From positions 744,001-808,000 of the forward strand of contig CBDCSI010000001.1 of assembly GCA_965221505.1 (NCBI GenBank): a stretch of 64,000 bases of DNA, written 5' to 3'. The stretch is from CAZPXZ01 sp965221505. Its GTDB lineage: Bacteria; Pseudomonadota; Alphaproteobacteria; Rhodobacterales; CAZPXZ01. Numbering within the stretch: the stretch's first letter is position 1; the number at the start of each line of letters is the position of its first letter. The translations under genes were made by a program, and so were the position numbers. Positions 9,139 to 18,200 of the stretch are shown here, in pieces. The notes under the pieces are model-generated. The model was not told the origin of the DNA. It searched no databases and saw only the letters and a list, made by a program, of their open reading frames with translations.

Positions 9139-11448
9139 TCATCCGTTCCGATGCTGCTCGTAGACCAGGCGCAGGCCGCTTCCCGGGTACTCGGTCTCGG
9201 TTTCGTTCAGTTCGTCGAGCAGCGGCTTGACGGCGGCGTCGGTGGCGTCGTTCGCGCTGCCGAGGATGCGGATTCGGAGCACGCCGTTGTGGGGTTCGGG
9301 CAAGATGTCGGCGTCGGCCGACAGGAGTTGCTGCAGGGCGGCGCGCGGTTTGGGACATTTGCCCTGGGCAGCCGCGACGGCGGCCGTCATGCGGGTCTCG
9401 GCGCGGTATGCGACGGTGCGGACGATGTCGAGCAAGAGTTTCTCCTTTTCCGGGATCGCGTGCAGCCGCTCCTCCTCCGACAGTTCCCCGGCGAGAACGT
9501 ACGGTGCGGTTTCGCTTCGCGCGGCCTTCAGTTCCTCCCGTTCGGTGTCCAACGCTTCCGTTTCGGCCTCCAGCTGCCGGATCGCCTTCTCTGCCCGGGC
9601 GGTCGACGCGCGCCGGCGGAGGTCGGCGATCCGGTTGCGCAAGGTCCCGAGCCGGCGGCGCAGCCGTCGGACGGCTCGGTCGAGCAGACGGTGGGGCGGA
9701 TTGACGACGCGCTCCTCGGGGTCCGGTTCGGTCAGGCGGCGAACGGCCAGGTCGTCGAGCCCGAACTCTTCGCGCATGTATTTGAAGAAGTTCTCCTGGC
9801 ACCAACGCGAGAACAGCGCGCCGGCCGCCTGCGCCGCCGGCAAGGTGGGATGCGTCGTGATCAGGGGAACCTGCCGTCCGCTGTCCGACAGACGGCGGAT
9901 CTGGCGGACCCGAACGGCGCCGGCTGCGTCGAGCGTCACCGCGTCCTCGGCCAGTCGGACATCGCTGTGGCGGACGCCGCCCGGCCCGTGGATCGGCACC
10001 GAGACGGTCTCGAACCGCGCCTCGGGCCAGTCCTCCCCCTTGAAGTTCTTGTGCCAGGTGATCACCGCGATGCCGCGCCGCGCCAGACGCCGGAACAGGG
10101 CGGGACTCCAGCCCTCGCGGTCGAAGACCAGCGTCAGCTCCGGGTCGCGCCCTCTGTCGAGGGTCAGGTCCGGCGGCGCGTCTCCGAGTACGCCCAGGCG
10201 TTCCAGCGCCGGCACCACGTCCTTCTCCAGCGCGTGCGTCATCGTCGGGTCCAGCGCCTTGTTCAGACACAGGAACGGCTTTCCGCCGAGCGCGTGGATC
10301 CAGTAGCTCGTGGAGGCCGGAAGGCAGAGCGTCTGGCGCGACACGAAGTGTTTCGGCAGCCGACCCTTGCGACCCGTGTACACCTTGACGTGTCCGTCGA
10401 CGTACAAGGTCGCGTGAGCCTCCGGGTCCTCGGCCAGCCAGTCGGCCGCCAGCGACGCCTGCCAGCGCCGAACCGAGTCGAGATCCGCCGCCAGCGCCTT
10501 GATCTTGCGCCGCAATGTCTTCGCTTCCGGGCACCGGTCCAGCCCCAGGGCGCCGCCCCACTCTTCGGGACTCATGTGACGGAGCGCCTCCGGGTTGCGA
10601 ACCCGCGCCAAGGCCATGAAGGCCAGAAGCAACAGCACCGGCGCCAACCCGCAATTCCCGTTCGGCAACGACAGAAACGAGCCGACGCGCGACAGAAGGC
10701 CCTCCCGCAGCAACATCGGCAAGCCGGCCAGGACGCCTGCGTATCGAACCCCGTGGCGAGGAGCCTCGAAGCGCACCGGAGCCTCCGGCAGCTTCCCCGT
10801 CGCCGCCAATACCCGCGTCGACGTGTCATGCGTCGCTCGACCCATCTGCGTCCTGCGGTCTCGCGCGTCCCGCGCACTCAAGTCCGAGGGCGCCGACGCC
10901 GACGCCGACGACAAACCAGTCGAACCCGGCGCGGCCTCCGAAGCCCCCGGAGCCCGGGCTTCCGAGGACGAGCTCCGCGACCGAGCCGACGCCCGCGGAG
11001 CCCGAATCACGCCGGCACGAAGGTTGTCGTGAAACGTCGCGCGGTCGATACCCATCCGACGCGCCGCCGCGTTCCCGCTCAAACCCGAGGCCAGAAGCAG
11101 CTCCGCCTCCGCAATGCGGTCGGCGTCGAAGACCGTGCGACACCGCCCGCGCTTCGGTTCGTACCAGCCCGCGACGCCAACTTCCGCATACCGCCTCTGC
11201 GCACGCAGCACCGTCGAGGAATGCACTTCGAAGGCTTCCGCAACGTCGCACAGCTTGACCCCGCGGCAGGCGAACTTCGCCATCCGAAGGCGCTCCGAAG
11301 CGCGATCGGAAACGTCATGAAAGTCGATCACCTGAAGGTTGGAGAAATACACCCTCCGATCCCCTTCGTCGGCGAAGCTGAGGCCGGTGTCGCCGATCGG
11401 AACCGTGTGCGGCGGCGAGAGCGGAAGCGTCTGCGGAATCGGAATCAT
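9139..11448 (-). CDS. DDE transposase (769 aa) of the IS
   Basis: The protein starts MIPIPQTLPLSPPHTVPIG at an ATG preceded by GGAGG 4 nt upstream, so the start is well supported. Residues about 45-130 form helix-turn-helix DNA-binding regions (KLCDVAEAFEVHSSTVLRAQ, then GNAAARRMGIDRATFHDNL). The catalytic triad can be proposed as D351 in LYVDGHVKVY, D443 in LVFDREGWSP and E552 in RWCQENFFKYMREEFGLD. A charged coiled-coil stretch follows at about residues 590-650. The spacing and the RW.QENFFKYM motif match a group of long transposases usually annotated only as putative transposase. I cannot assign a named IS family with confidence. It lies within 16-bp inverted repeats and has no accessory genes. 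Confidence 0.85.
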   Translation of the reverse strand: MIPIPQTLPLSPPHTVPIGDTGLSFADEGDRRVYFSNLQVIDFHDVSDRASERLRMAKFACRGVKLCDVAEAFEVHSSTVLRAQRRYAEVGVAGWYEPKRGRCRTVFDADRIAEAELLLASGLSGNAAARRMGIDRATFHDNLRAGVIRAPRASARSRSSSSEARAPGASEAAPGSTGLSSASASAPSDLSARDARDRRTQMGRATHDTSTRVLAATGKLPEAPVRFEAPRHGVRYAGVLAGLPMLLREGLLSRVGSFLSLPNGNCGLAPVLLLLAFMALARVRNPEALRHMSPEEWGGALGLDRCPEAKTLRRKIKALAADLDSVRRWQASLAADWLAEDPEAHATLYVDGHVKVYTGRKGRLPKHFVSRQTLCLPASTSYWIHALGGKPFLCLNKALDPTMTHALEKDVVPALERLGVLGDAPPDLTLDRGRDPELTLVFDREGWSPALFRRLARRGIAVITWHKNFKGEDWPEARFETVSVPIHGPGGVRHSDVRLAEDAVTLDAAGAVRVRQIRRLSDSGRQVPLITTHPTLPAAQAAGALFSRWCQENFFKYMREEFGLDDLAVRRLTEPDPEERVVNPPHRLLDRAVRRLRRRLGTLRNRIADLRRRASTARAEKAIRQLEAETEALDTEREELKAARSETAPYVLAGELSEEERLHAIPEKEKLLLDIVRTVAYRAETRMTAAVAAAQGKCPKPRAALQQLLSADADILPEPHNGVLRIRILGSANDATDAAVKPLLDELNETETEYPGSGLRLVYEQHRNG

Positions 11449-11575
11449 GCGACCTCCGGCGGACAATATCTTGCGAACGATATTAGCCGCTCCGAAACCT
11501 GCCGTCAACTTCGAATCAGACCGTAACCCTCCGATTCCAAATAGTCGGCGCGATAGAATTCCGGTCACGGGAGCC

Positions 11576-11591
11576 AGGTCAGGAAGTCTGA
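11576..11591 (-). repeat. Right terminal inverted repeat of the IS
   Basis: AGGTCAGGAAGTCTGA on the + strand, the inverted partner of 9069-9084. GCCTC follows immediately. Confidence 0.88.
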
Positions 11592-11721
11592 GCCTCGAGT
11601 CGGGCCCCGGACCTGGACCTGACCGCGGTGGGCGCGGATCCGGGACACCAAGGGGTCGCCTGTCCAACGCCCGACCTTTCCCCTACGCCATTGCGGCAGC
11701 GGACGACACTACGGGTGTGAT
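11592..11721 (+). repeat. Intergenic repeat block, copy 1 (right of IS)
   Basis: It starts GCCTCGAGTCGGGCCCC and continues the block cut by the IS. It aligns with 62300-62412 of the downstream region. The alignment breaks after GCAGCGGACG, where copy 2 has an IS21-like insertion from about 62414. Confidence 0.85.
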
Positions 11722-12131
11722 CGGAACAGCGCGGCCGATCGTGATCCGCCCTCCGGGCGCGAATCAGCGCTCGAGTTCTCCGAACTGTCGAAAACGGGCG
11801 CCCTCGTATTGCGGAACGACGCCGAATTGCGGGTAGCGGTCCAAGTGCAGAACAGCACGAGAGCTTCCGAAACGTACATCCGATGTGTCCGTTATCGCAT
11901 GAGTGCGAAGAATGATGAAGTCTCATAACCCTTTGTCATGACTGGAAAAATCCCGACACCGAGGGAGAGCGATCAATCCATGACGCATGCGCCGCGTGTT
12001 TGACAAAGCCCCCCAAATGTGTAGTATTCGGGACAACGACCAAACGAAACGAAGACGGAGGAACGGAGTTGCAAAACGACACTCGTCAGACATTCCTCGG
12101 CAAGCTGTTCTCTAACGGGGGGGAAGGGCGC
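11722..12131 (+). repeat. Duplicated promoter and leader region of giant gene, copy 1
   Basis: From CGGAACAG to the start codon, this 410-bp stretch aligns with 63222-63629 (408 bp). It contains the promoter and the upstream mini-ORF start. Its 52-codon antisense frame differs mostly by amino-acid-changing substitutions between copies, so I treat that frame as non-coding. The promoter-proximal 130 bp is the best conserved part. Confidence 0.88.
12000..12027 (+). promoter_or_regulatory. Sigma-70-type promoter of the giant gene
   Basis: A perfect -35 box TTGACA (12000-12005) and a -10 box TAGTAT (12022-12027) are separated by 16 bp. Both boxes and the spacing are identical in the second copy (63499-63526), while the spacer bases differ. 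Transcription should start near 12034, leaving a leader of about 35 nt before the TTG and about 100 nt before the ATG. Confidence 0.8.
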
Positions 12132-12134
12132 ATG
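12057..12134 (+). promoter_or_regulatory. Ribosome site, TTG mini-leader and G7 tract before the giant-gene ATG
   Basis: GGAGG (12057-12061) lies 7 nt before TTG 12069, whose frame reads MQNDTRQTFLGKLFSNG and runs straight into the ATG at 12132. A G7 tract (12117-12123) lies between them. In copy 2 the equivalent start is ATG and the tract is G6, so the mini-ORF stops at TGA overlapping the giant-gene ATG. I take ATG 12132 as the start because it begins a textbook signal peptide. A TTG start would add 21 residues. Confidence 0.65.
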
Positions 12135-12221
12135 CTGACTCCCCGGTGCAGGGCCATACTGCCGGCCATTATGCTATCCGCCCTGTTCTCCGCATCTGCA
12201 GTCCTCCAGGCGACGGCAGCG
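12132..12221 (+). other. Signal peptide of the giant protein
   Basis: Basic n-region (MLTPRCR), hydrophobic core (AILPAIMLSALFSASAVL) and a cleavage region QATAA before PQIERW. It is conserved in the second copy with conservative changes only. Confidence 0.88.
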
Positions 12222-15200
12222 CCGCAGATCGAGCGATGGACCCGTAGCGACCCCGACACCGATGACGCTGTCTACGACGTTGATCAGTTGACGTGGCGCC
12301 TGGAATTCAACGAAGAAGTGTTCAACGTAAACGCCAACGACTTTTACTACCAGGGCCTTTCCTCCGCCGACATTTCCGTAGAGCGGGTCAACGGCGCGGC
12401 GTACAGGGTGACAATCAGCGGCGGGAATATGAGCAGTCGCGACGGAACGGTCTGGTTGAGAGTGCGAAAGCAACACAACATCAGGAACGGGAACGGAGAG
12501 CGTCTGCCCAACAGCAAGCGATTTGGCGTCGTGATCAGCGAGCAGTCGTACAACGTCCGAAACAGGCCGTACGTCCTGAGAGTCGAGCGGCACGATCCGA
12601 CGTCGTATGACACCAATCGGGATTCTCTGACCTGGAAGTACGTATTCAGCGAACCGGTAAAGGACGTCAGTGCTGACGACTTCGCTGTAGGATCATCCGA
12701 CTCGAACATCAGAGTCGCTTCAGTAACGCAACAAGGGAGCGATCAGGACAAATACTTGATAACGGTTTCGGGAGGCAATTTGCGAAAGCTGAACGGACTA
12801 GTATCAATTGGGATTAGAAACGGAAATAACATCAAGGACCGGGACAACGGCCAACGCTTGGTCACAACTGAACCACAGAACGGCGGAGAGATTGAGTATA
12901 GGGTCGATAACAAGAGACCGTTTCTAAGATGGATAGGTAGGGACACTCCTAACGCGAGAGAAGTAAATGTCGGCAATCTAACTTGGTTGGTCACCTTTAC
13001 GGAACCTGTGAACCTTGACGAGTCTAGCATATACCTACGGAGATATGACCCTCGAAGACGGACTCGCCTATCGCGCTATCGCGGAGCTCCCGACTCGATG
13101 AAACGGAACCCGGGGAACCCTAACCAGTGGAAGGTATTGTATAGGAACCTGGGACCAGACGATGTATCGTTGGTACTGGAATTCAACAGGCAACACGTGC
13201 GGGACCTGGCTGGAAATTCATGGAATGGAGTTCCTCTACTGAGCGGTCGTCACGAAGTTCCTCAATTCCTTGACGGCATGTACTATAGTCTCGACAACGC
13301 TCCACCGGAGGTGTCTTTCGACGATTTTCCGGAGTTCTCGAAAACCGGGTTAATTACGTTCGGGTTAGCTTGGAACGAGACGATTAGTAGATTTGACACA
13401 GACGACGTCAACCTTTCTGGTCCTGCTTCGGCTCTCGCAAGTCTGGACGTGGTCAGTAAAGGGGACCGCCGAGGATATAACGTATACTTGGCCGCAAACA
13501 GGGAGGGGCCAATGACCGTTACGGTGCCCATCGGTGCGGCTGCAGACGATTTGGGGAATCACAACGATGAACCCGTTTCAAGGACGGTAGTGTTTGACTG
13601 GACTGCTCCAGCCGTCAGTTCGATCGAGCGACAGGATCCGAGGGGTTCACCGACTCATTTGGACGCGCTGATATGGCGCGTGAAGTTTTCCGAAGCGGTG
13701 GAGGGTGTCGAATCAGGCGATTTCGCATTGACGGGGACGACAGCCAGCCTGTCCGTGGGCAAGATCGGGAGTTCCGGGCGGGAGTTTGACGTGAGGGCAT
13801 CGGGCGGCGATCTCGCTGGGTTGAACGGTTCGGTAACGTTGTCGTTTGCTGACGGTCACAGTATCACGGACGCGGCGGGCAACGTGCTCCACAATACTGC
13901 GCCGATCGGCGCCAAGGAGTCAACATATGTTGTGGATAACACCGGACTGACGGTCAACTCTATCACTCGTCAGCGTCCGGCAACGTCGCCGACGAACGCG
14001 GACGAACTGACGTGGAGGGTGTCGTTTTCCGAAGAGGCGTTGAGTGTGGACGCTACCGATTTCAGCCTGAGCGGGACCACGGCGAGCTTGTCTGTGGTGG
14101 AGGTTGGGGCGTCGGGTCGCATCTATGACGTGACGGCGTCGGGCGGCAACCTGGCGGGGCTGAACGGACTGGTGACGCTGCAGTTCGCAGACGGGCAGAA
14201 CATTAGGGACACCATCGGTAATGCGCTGGTGAACACTACGCCGGGCGGTGCGAGAGAGGACGCGTATCAACTTGACAATAGTGCACCAAATGTGGTGTCG
14301 ATCGTCCGAGAGTCGCCGTCCGTATGGAGGACAGGTACAGACTCCTTAAAGTGGCGAGTGACGTTTTCAGAAGAGGTACTGGAAGTCGATTCGGCAGATT
14401 TCTGGGTGAGCGGGACGTCAGCAGGCCTGGCGGTGACCGCTAATGGAGGTTCCTTGCGAGAGTACGACGTAACGCTGTCGGGCGGCGATCTGGCCAAGGT
14501 TGACGGTACGGTCACATTAGAATTGAATCCGGGACACAACGTTGGGGACATGGCGGGCAATGCGCTGACGAGCGGGACGCCGAGCGGTGCGGACGAGAGT
14601 AGCTACGTCCTGGACAACACGTTGCCGCGCATAGCTTCGGTGATACGGCTTGCGCCGGGGGAATCAGCTACCAACGCGGACAACCTGACTTGGCGGGTGA
14701 CGTTTTCGGAGGGTGTTCGGGAAGTCGATGCGACGGACTTCTCGATAAGCGGCACCACGGCGAGCCTGACGGTGGCAACGAATCTGGGTTCTGATCGCGA
14801 ATTCGACGTGACGGCGTCGGGCGGCGACCTGGCCGAACTGAACGGAACGGTCGAACTGGAGCTTGCGGCAGGTCATGATGTCCGGGACGCCGTCGGGAAT
14901 CCGCTGGAAACGACAGGGCCGACTGGCGCAAACGAGAGTTCGTACGTTGTGGACAATGTCGCTCCGAGCGTGTCCCTGAGCGGCGTGCCGGGTCAGACGT
15001 CCAGCGCGTTCATGACGACAATTACGTTTTCGGAACCGGTACCGGCCCTTACGGCCAGCGACCTGACGGTCGTGGGCGGCGCGGTGTCGGCATTCACCCG
15101 AAGTCCGACCGACGGCAGGGTGTATACGGCGGTCGTTGCGCCGTATTCGAACTACGCGGTCGCGATCTTGGCGGGGGCGGTGAGCGATGCGGCGGGCAAT

Positions 15201-18200
15201 CCCAGTTCGGTCGGAATCGCCTCGGGGACGTTTGCCGGCGACTCTACCGCGCCGACCGTGTCTTCCGTCGCCCGCCTGGCTCCGTCCTCGTCGCGGACCG
15301 GCGAGGATCGAGTGACGTGGAGGGTGTCGTTCTCGGAGGGCGTAAGAGCGGTCGATGCGGCGGACTTCGCCGTGAGCGGAACGACGGCGAGTCTGTCGGT
15401 GACGCCGAATTGGATTTCGACCAGCGAATACGACGTGACCGCATCGGGCGGCGATCTGGCCGGGCTGGACGGGACTGTGACGTTGGAGCTCGCTACCGGA
15501 CAGGACATCGACGATGCGGCCGGCAACGCACTGAAGAGCAGGAGGCCGACCGGAGTCGACGACAACACGTACGTCCTGGACAATACCGCACCGACAGTGT
15601 CTTCCGTCACTCTCCGGGATCCGTCGACTTCGCCGACCAACTCGGACAGTCTGACCTGGCGGGTAAGATTTTCGGAGGGCGTTAGAGGAGTCGACGCATC
15701 CGACTTCAGGCTCAGCGGGCCGACGGTGGACATGTCGGTTTCGGTGACCGGCATCTCGACCCGCGAGTACGACGTGACGGTATCCACCCAGGACCCGGAG
15801 GGATTTGGCGCGAGCGTGACGCTTGCCTTTGCGTCAGGCCACGACATCGAGGATCTTGCCGGCCACGCTCTGTCGGACGCGAAACCGGGCGGCGCCAACG
15901 ATAACGTGTTCGAGCTTGACGACACCGCACCGACGGTGGCGTCGATAGTTCGTCAGACGCCTGCCGCTTCGACGACCGCTGCGGACAGCCTGACGTGGCG
16001 AGTAACCTTCTCTGAAGGCGTAAGCGGAGTCGATGCGACCGACTTCAGAGTGGACGGTACGACGGCGAACCTGGTAGTGGCGGCGAGCGGAACGTCGACA
16101 CGCGAATATGACGTCGTCGCGCTGGAAGGCGATTTGGCGGAGGCGAACGGAACGGTGACGCTTTCGGTCGAGACGACTGCGGTCATCGAGGATCGTGCCG
16201 GCAACGCGCTCGCGGACACGGTGCCGAGCGGCGTCAACGACAATGCCTGGGTATTGGATAACGTCGCGCCGACCGTGACCTCGATCGCCCGGGCGTCTCC
16301 CGCCGAATCGCCGACACGGGAGAACGTCCTGACGTGGCGGGTGACGTTCTCCGAGGCTGTGCGCAAACTGGATTCGGCCGACTTCGCCGTGAACAGCACG
16401 ACGAAGGGCGAGTTCGTGCTATGGCTTCACCCGGTTTCGGCCAGCGAGATCGACGTGACCGTGTGGGGCGGCGATTTGGCGAGCCTATCCGGAGAGCTGA
16501 CGCTGACGGTCAAGACGTCCAGGGTCATCGAGGATCTTGCAGGCAACGCGCTCGCGAACGCGATTCCGGTCGGCGCCAACGACAATAGCTATATCGTGGA
16601 CAATACCGCGCCGAAGGTGGCCTCGATCGTGCGCCAGTCTCCTGAAGCATCGCCGACGAACGCGGATAGCGTCGCTTGGCGGGTGAGGTTCGACGAAGCG
16701 GTCAGCGGCGTGGATGCGACCGACTTCGTCGCGAGCGGAACGACGGCGAGCCTCTCGGTGGCTGCGAGCGGGAGTTCGAACCGCGAGTACGACGTCACGG
16801 CTTCGGGCGGCGACCTGGCCGGGCTGAACGACACGGTAACGCTGACGTTTGCGGCGGCTCAGAACGTTGAGGACCTAAGCGGCAACGCATTGGCGGACAC
16901 GACGCCGGTCGGCACGAACGACAACCTCTTCGTGTTGGACAATACCGCGCCGACGGTGGCGTCGATCATGCGCCAGACCCCCGCCGCGTCGCCTACCAAC
17001 GCGGACAGCGTGACGTGGCGGGTGACGTTCTCCGAAGGTATGGGCGAGGTAGCAGCGGCGGATTTCGTCGTGGGCGGGACGACGGCGAGTCTGTCGGTAA
17101 TTGCCAACGAAGGTTCGAACGGCGAGTATGACGTGACGGCCTCGGGCGGCGATCTGGCCGGGCTGGACCGGGACGTTACCCTGTCGTTTGCGCCCGCTCA
17201 GGGGATTAAGGACCTCGCCGGCAACGCACTGACGAACACGACGCCGAGCGGGGCCAGGGAAGACGCCTTCGTCATGGACAACACCGCGCCGAGAGTGTCG
17301 TCGATCGTGCGCCATACGCCTTTCTCGTACACGACCAACGCGGACAGCGTGACGTGGCGGGTCAAGTTTTCGGACGGGATCGGCGAAGTGGATGCGGACG
17401 ACTTCGTCGTAACCGGGACGACGGCGAGCCTGTCGGTTTCCGCCAACGGGAGTTCGACCCGCGAGTATGACGTCACGGCTTCGGGCGGCGACCTGGCCGG
17501 GCTGGACGGGGACGTATCGCTATCGTTCGCGCCCGCTCAGGGCGTCAAGGATCTCGCGGGCAACGCGTTGACGAACACGACGCCGAGCGGCGCCAAGGAA
17601 TACGCCTTCGTGATGGACAACACCGCGCCGCGGGTTTCCCTGAGCGGAGTGCCGGCGGAAGCGGAAGGGCGTTTCTGGGTGACGATCAACTTCTCGGAAT
17701 TCGTGACCGGCTTTACGCTTCATGGTATTGGGGTGATCGGCGGGGTGGTGGCGGAGTTCGGCCAGAGTCCGACCGATAGCAGGGTGTTCCTGGCGCAGAT
17801 CGTTCCCTGGCGTACTCACTACACGGTTGTCGTCCTGGCGGGAGCGGCGACCGATATCGCGGGGAACGGGAATGCGCTGGAATCGGCGTCCGGACGACGT
17901 AGCCCCCGCGACGACACCGCGCCGACCGTAACCGAAATCGTCCGCCAGGCCCCGTCGGGTTCGCCGACCAATGCGGACCGCGTGACGTGGCGGGTCAAGT
18001 TCGACGAAGGCGTGGCTGACGTGGACGCGACCGACTTCACGGTGGACGGAACGACCGCGAGTCTCGCGGTAGCGGCGAACTGGATTTCGAAGAGCGAATA
18101 CGACGTGACGGCGTCCGGCGGCGACCTGGCCGGTCTGGACGGGACGGTGACGTTGGGCTTTGCCGACGGACAGGACATCGAGGACGCGGCCGGGAAATCG

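Larger units (their letters stand above)
9069..11591 (-). mobile_element. Complete insertion sequence with a large DDE transposase
   Basis: The element is about 2.52 kb. Its ends are 16-bp inverted repeats, TCACACTTCCTGACCT at the left and TCAGACTTCCTGACCT read inward from the right, matching at 15 of 16 positions. The flanks read GCC(TC) before and GCCTC after, which fits a 3-5 bp target duplication. The homologous site downstream of the giant gene (62300-62304) has a single GCCTC and no insertion, so it is an empty site. One transposase gene fills the element on the - strand. The transposase is intact and the ends are well preserved, so the element may still be active. Confidence 0.88.

Noticed and set aside
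11764..11935. 52-codon - strand frame upstream of the giant gene, also present at 63272-63430
   Set aside because: Between copies most substitutions change the amino acid, and copy 1 has no start codon in frame, so it is not maintained as a protein.
11981..12003. Seven-codon ORF ATGACGCATGCGCCGCG... overlapping the -35 box, conserved in both copies
   Set aside because: It lies upstream of the predicted transcription start. Conservation is explained by the promoter region itself.
12000..12131. TTG at 12000 as the giant-gene start
   Set aside because: That TTG is part of the -35 box TTGACA, upstream of the promoter's transcription start, and has no ribosome site.
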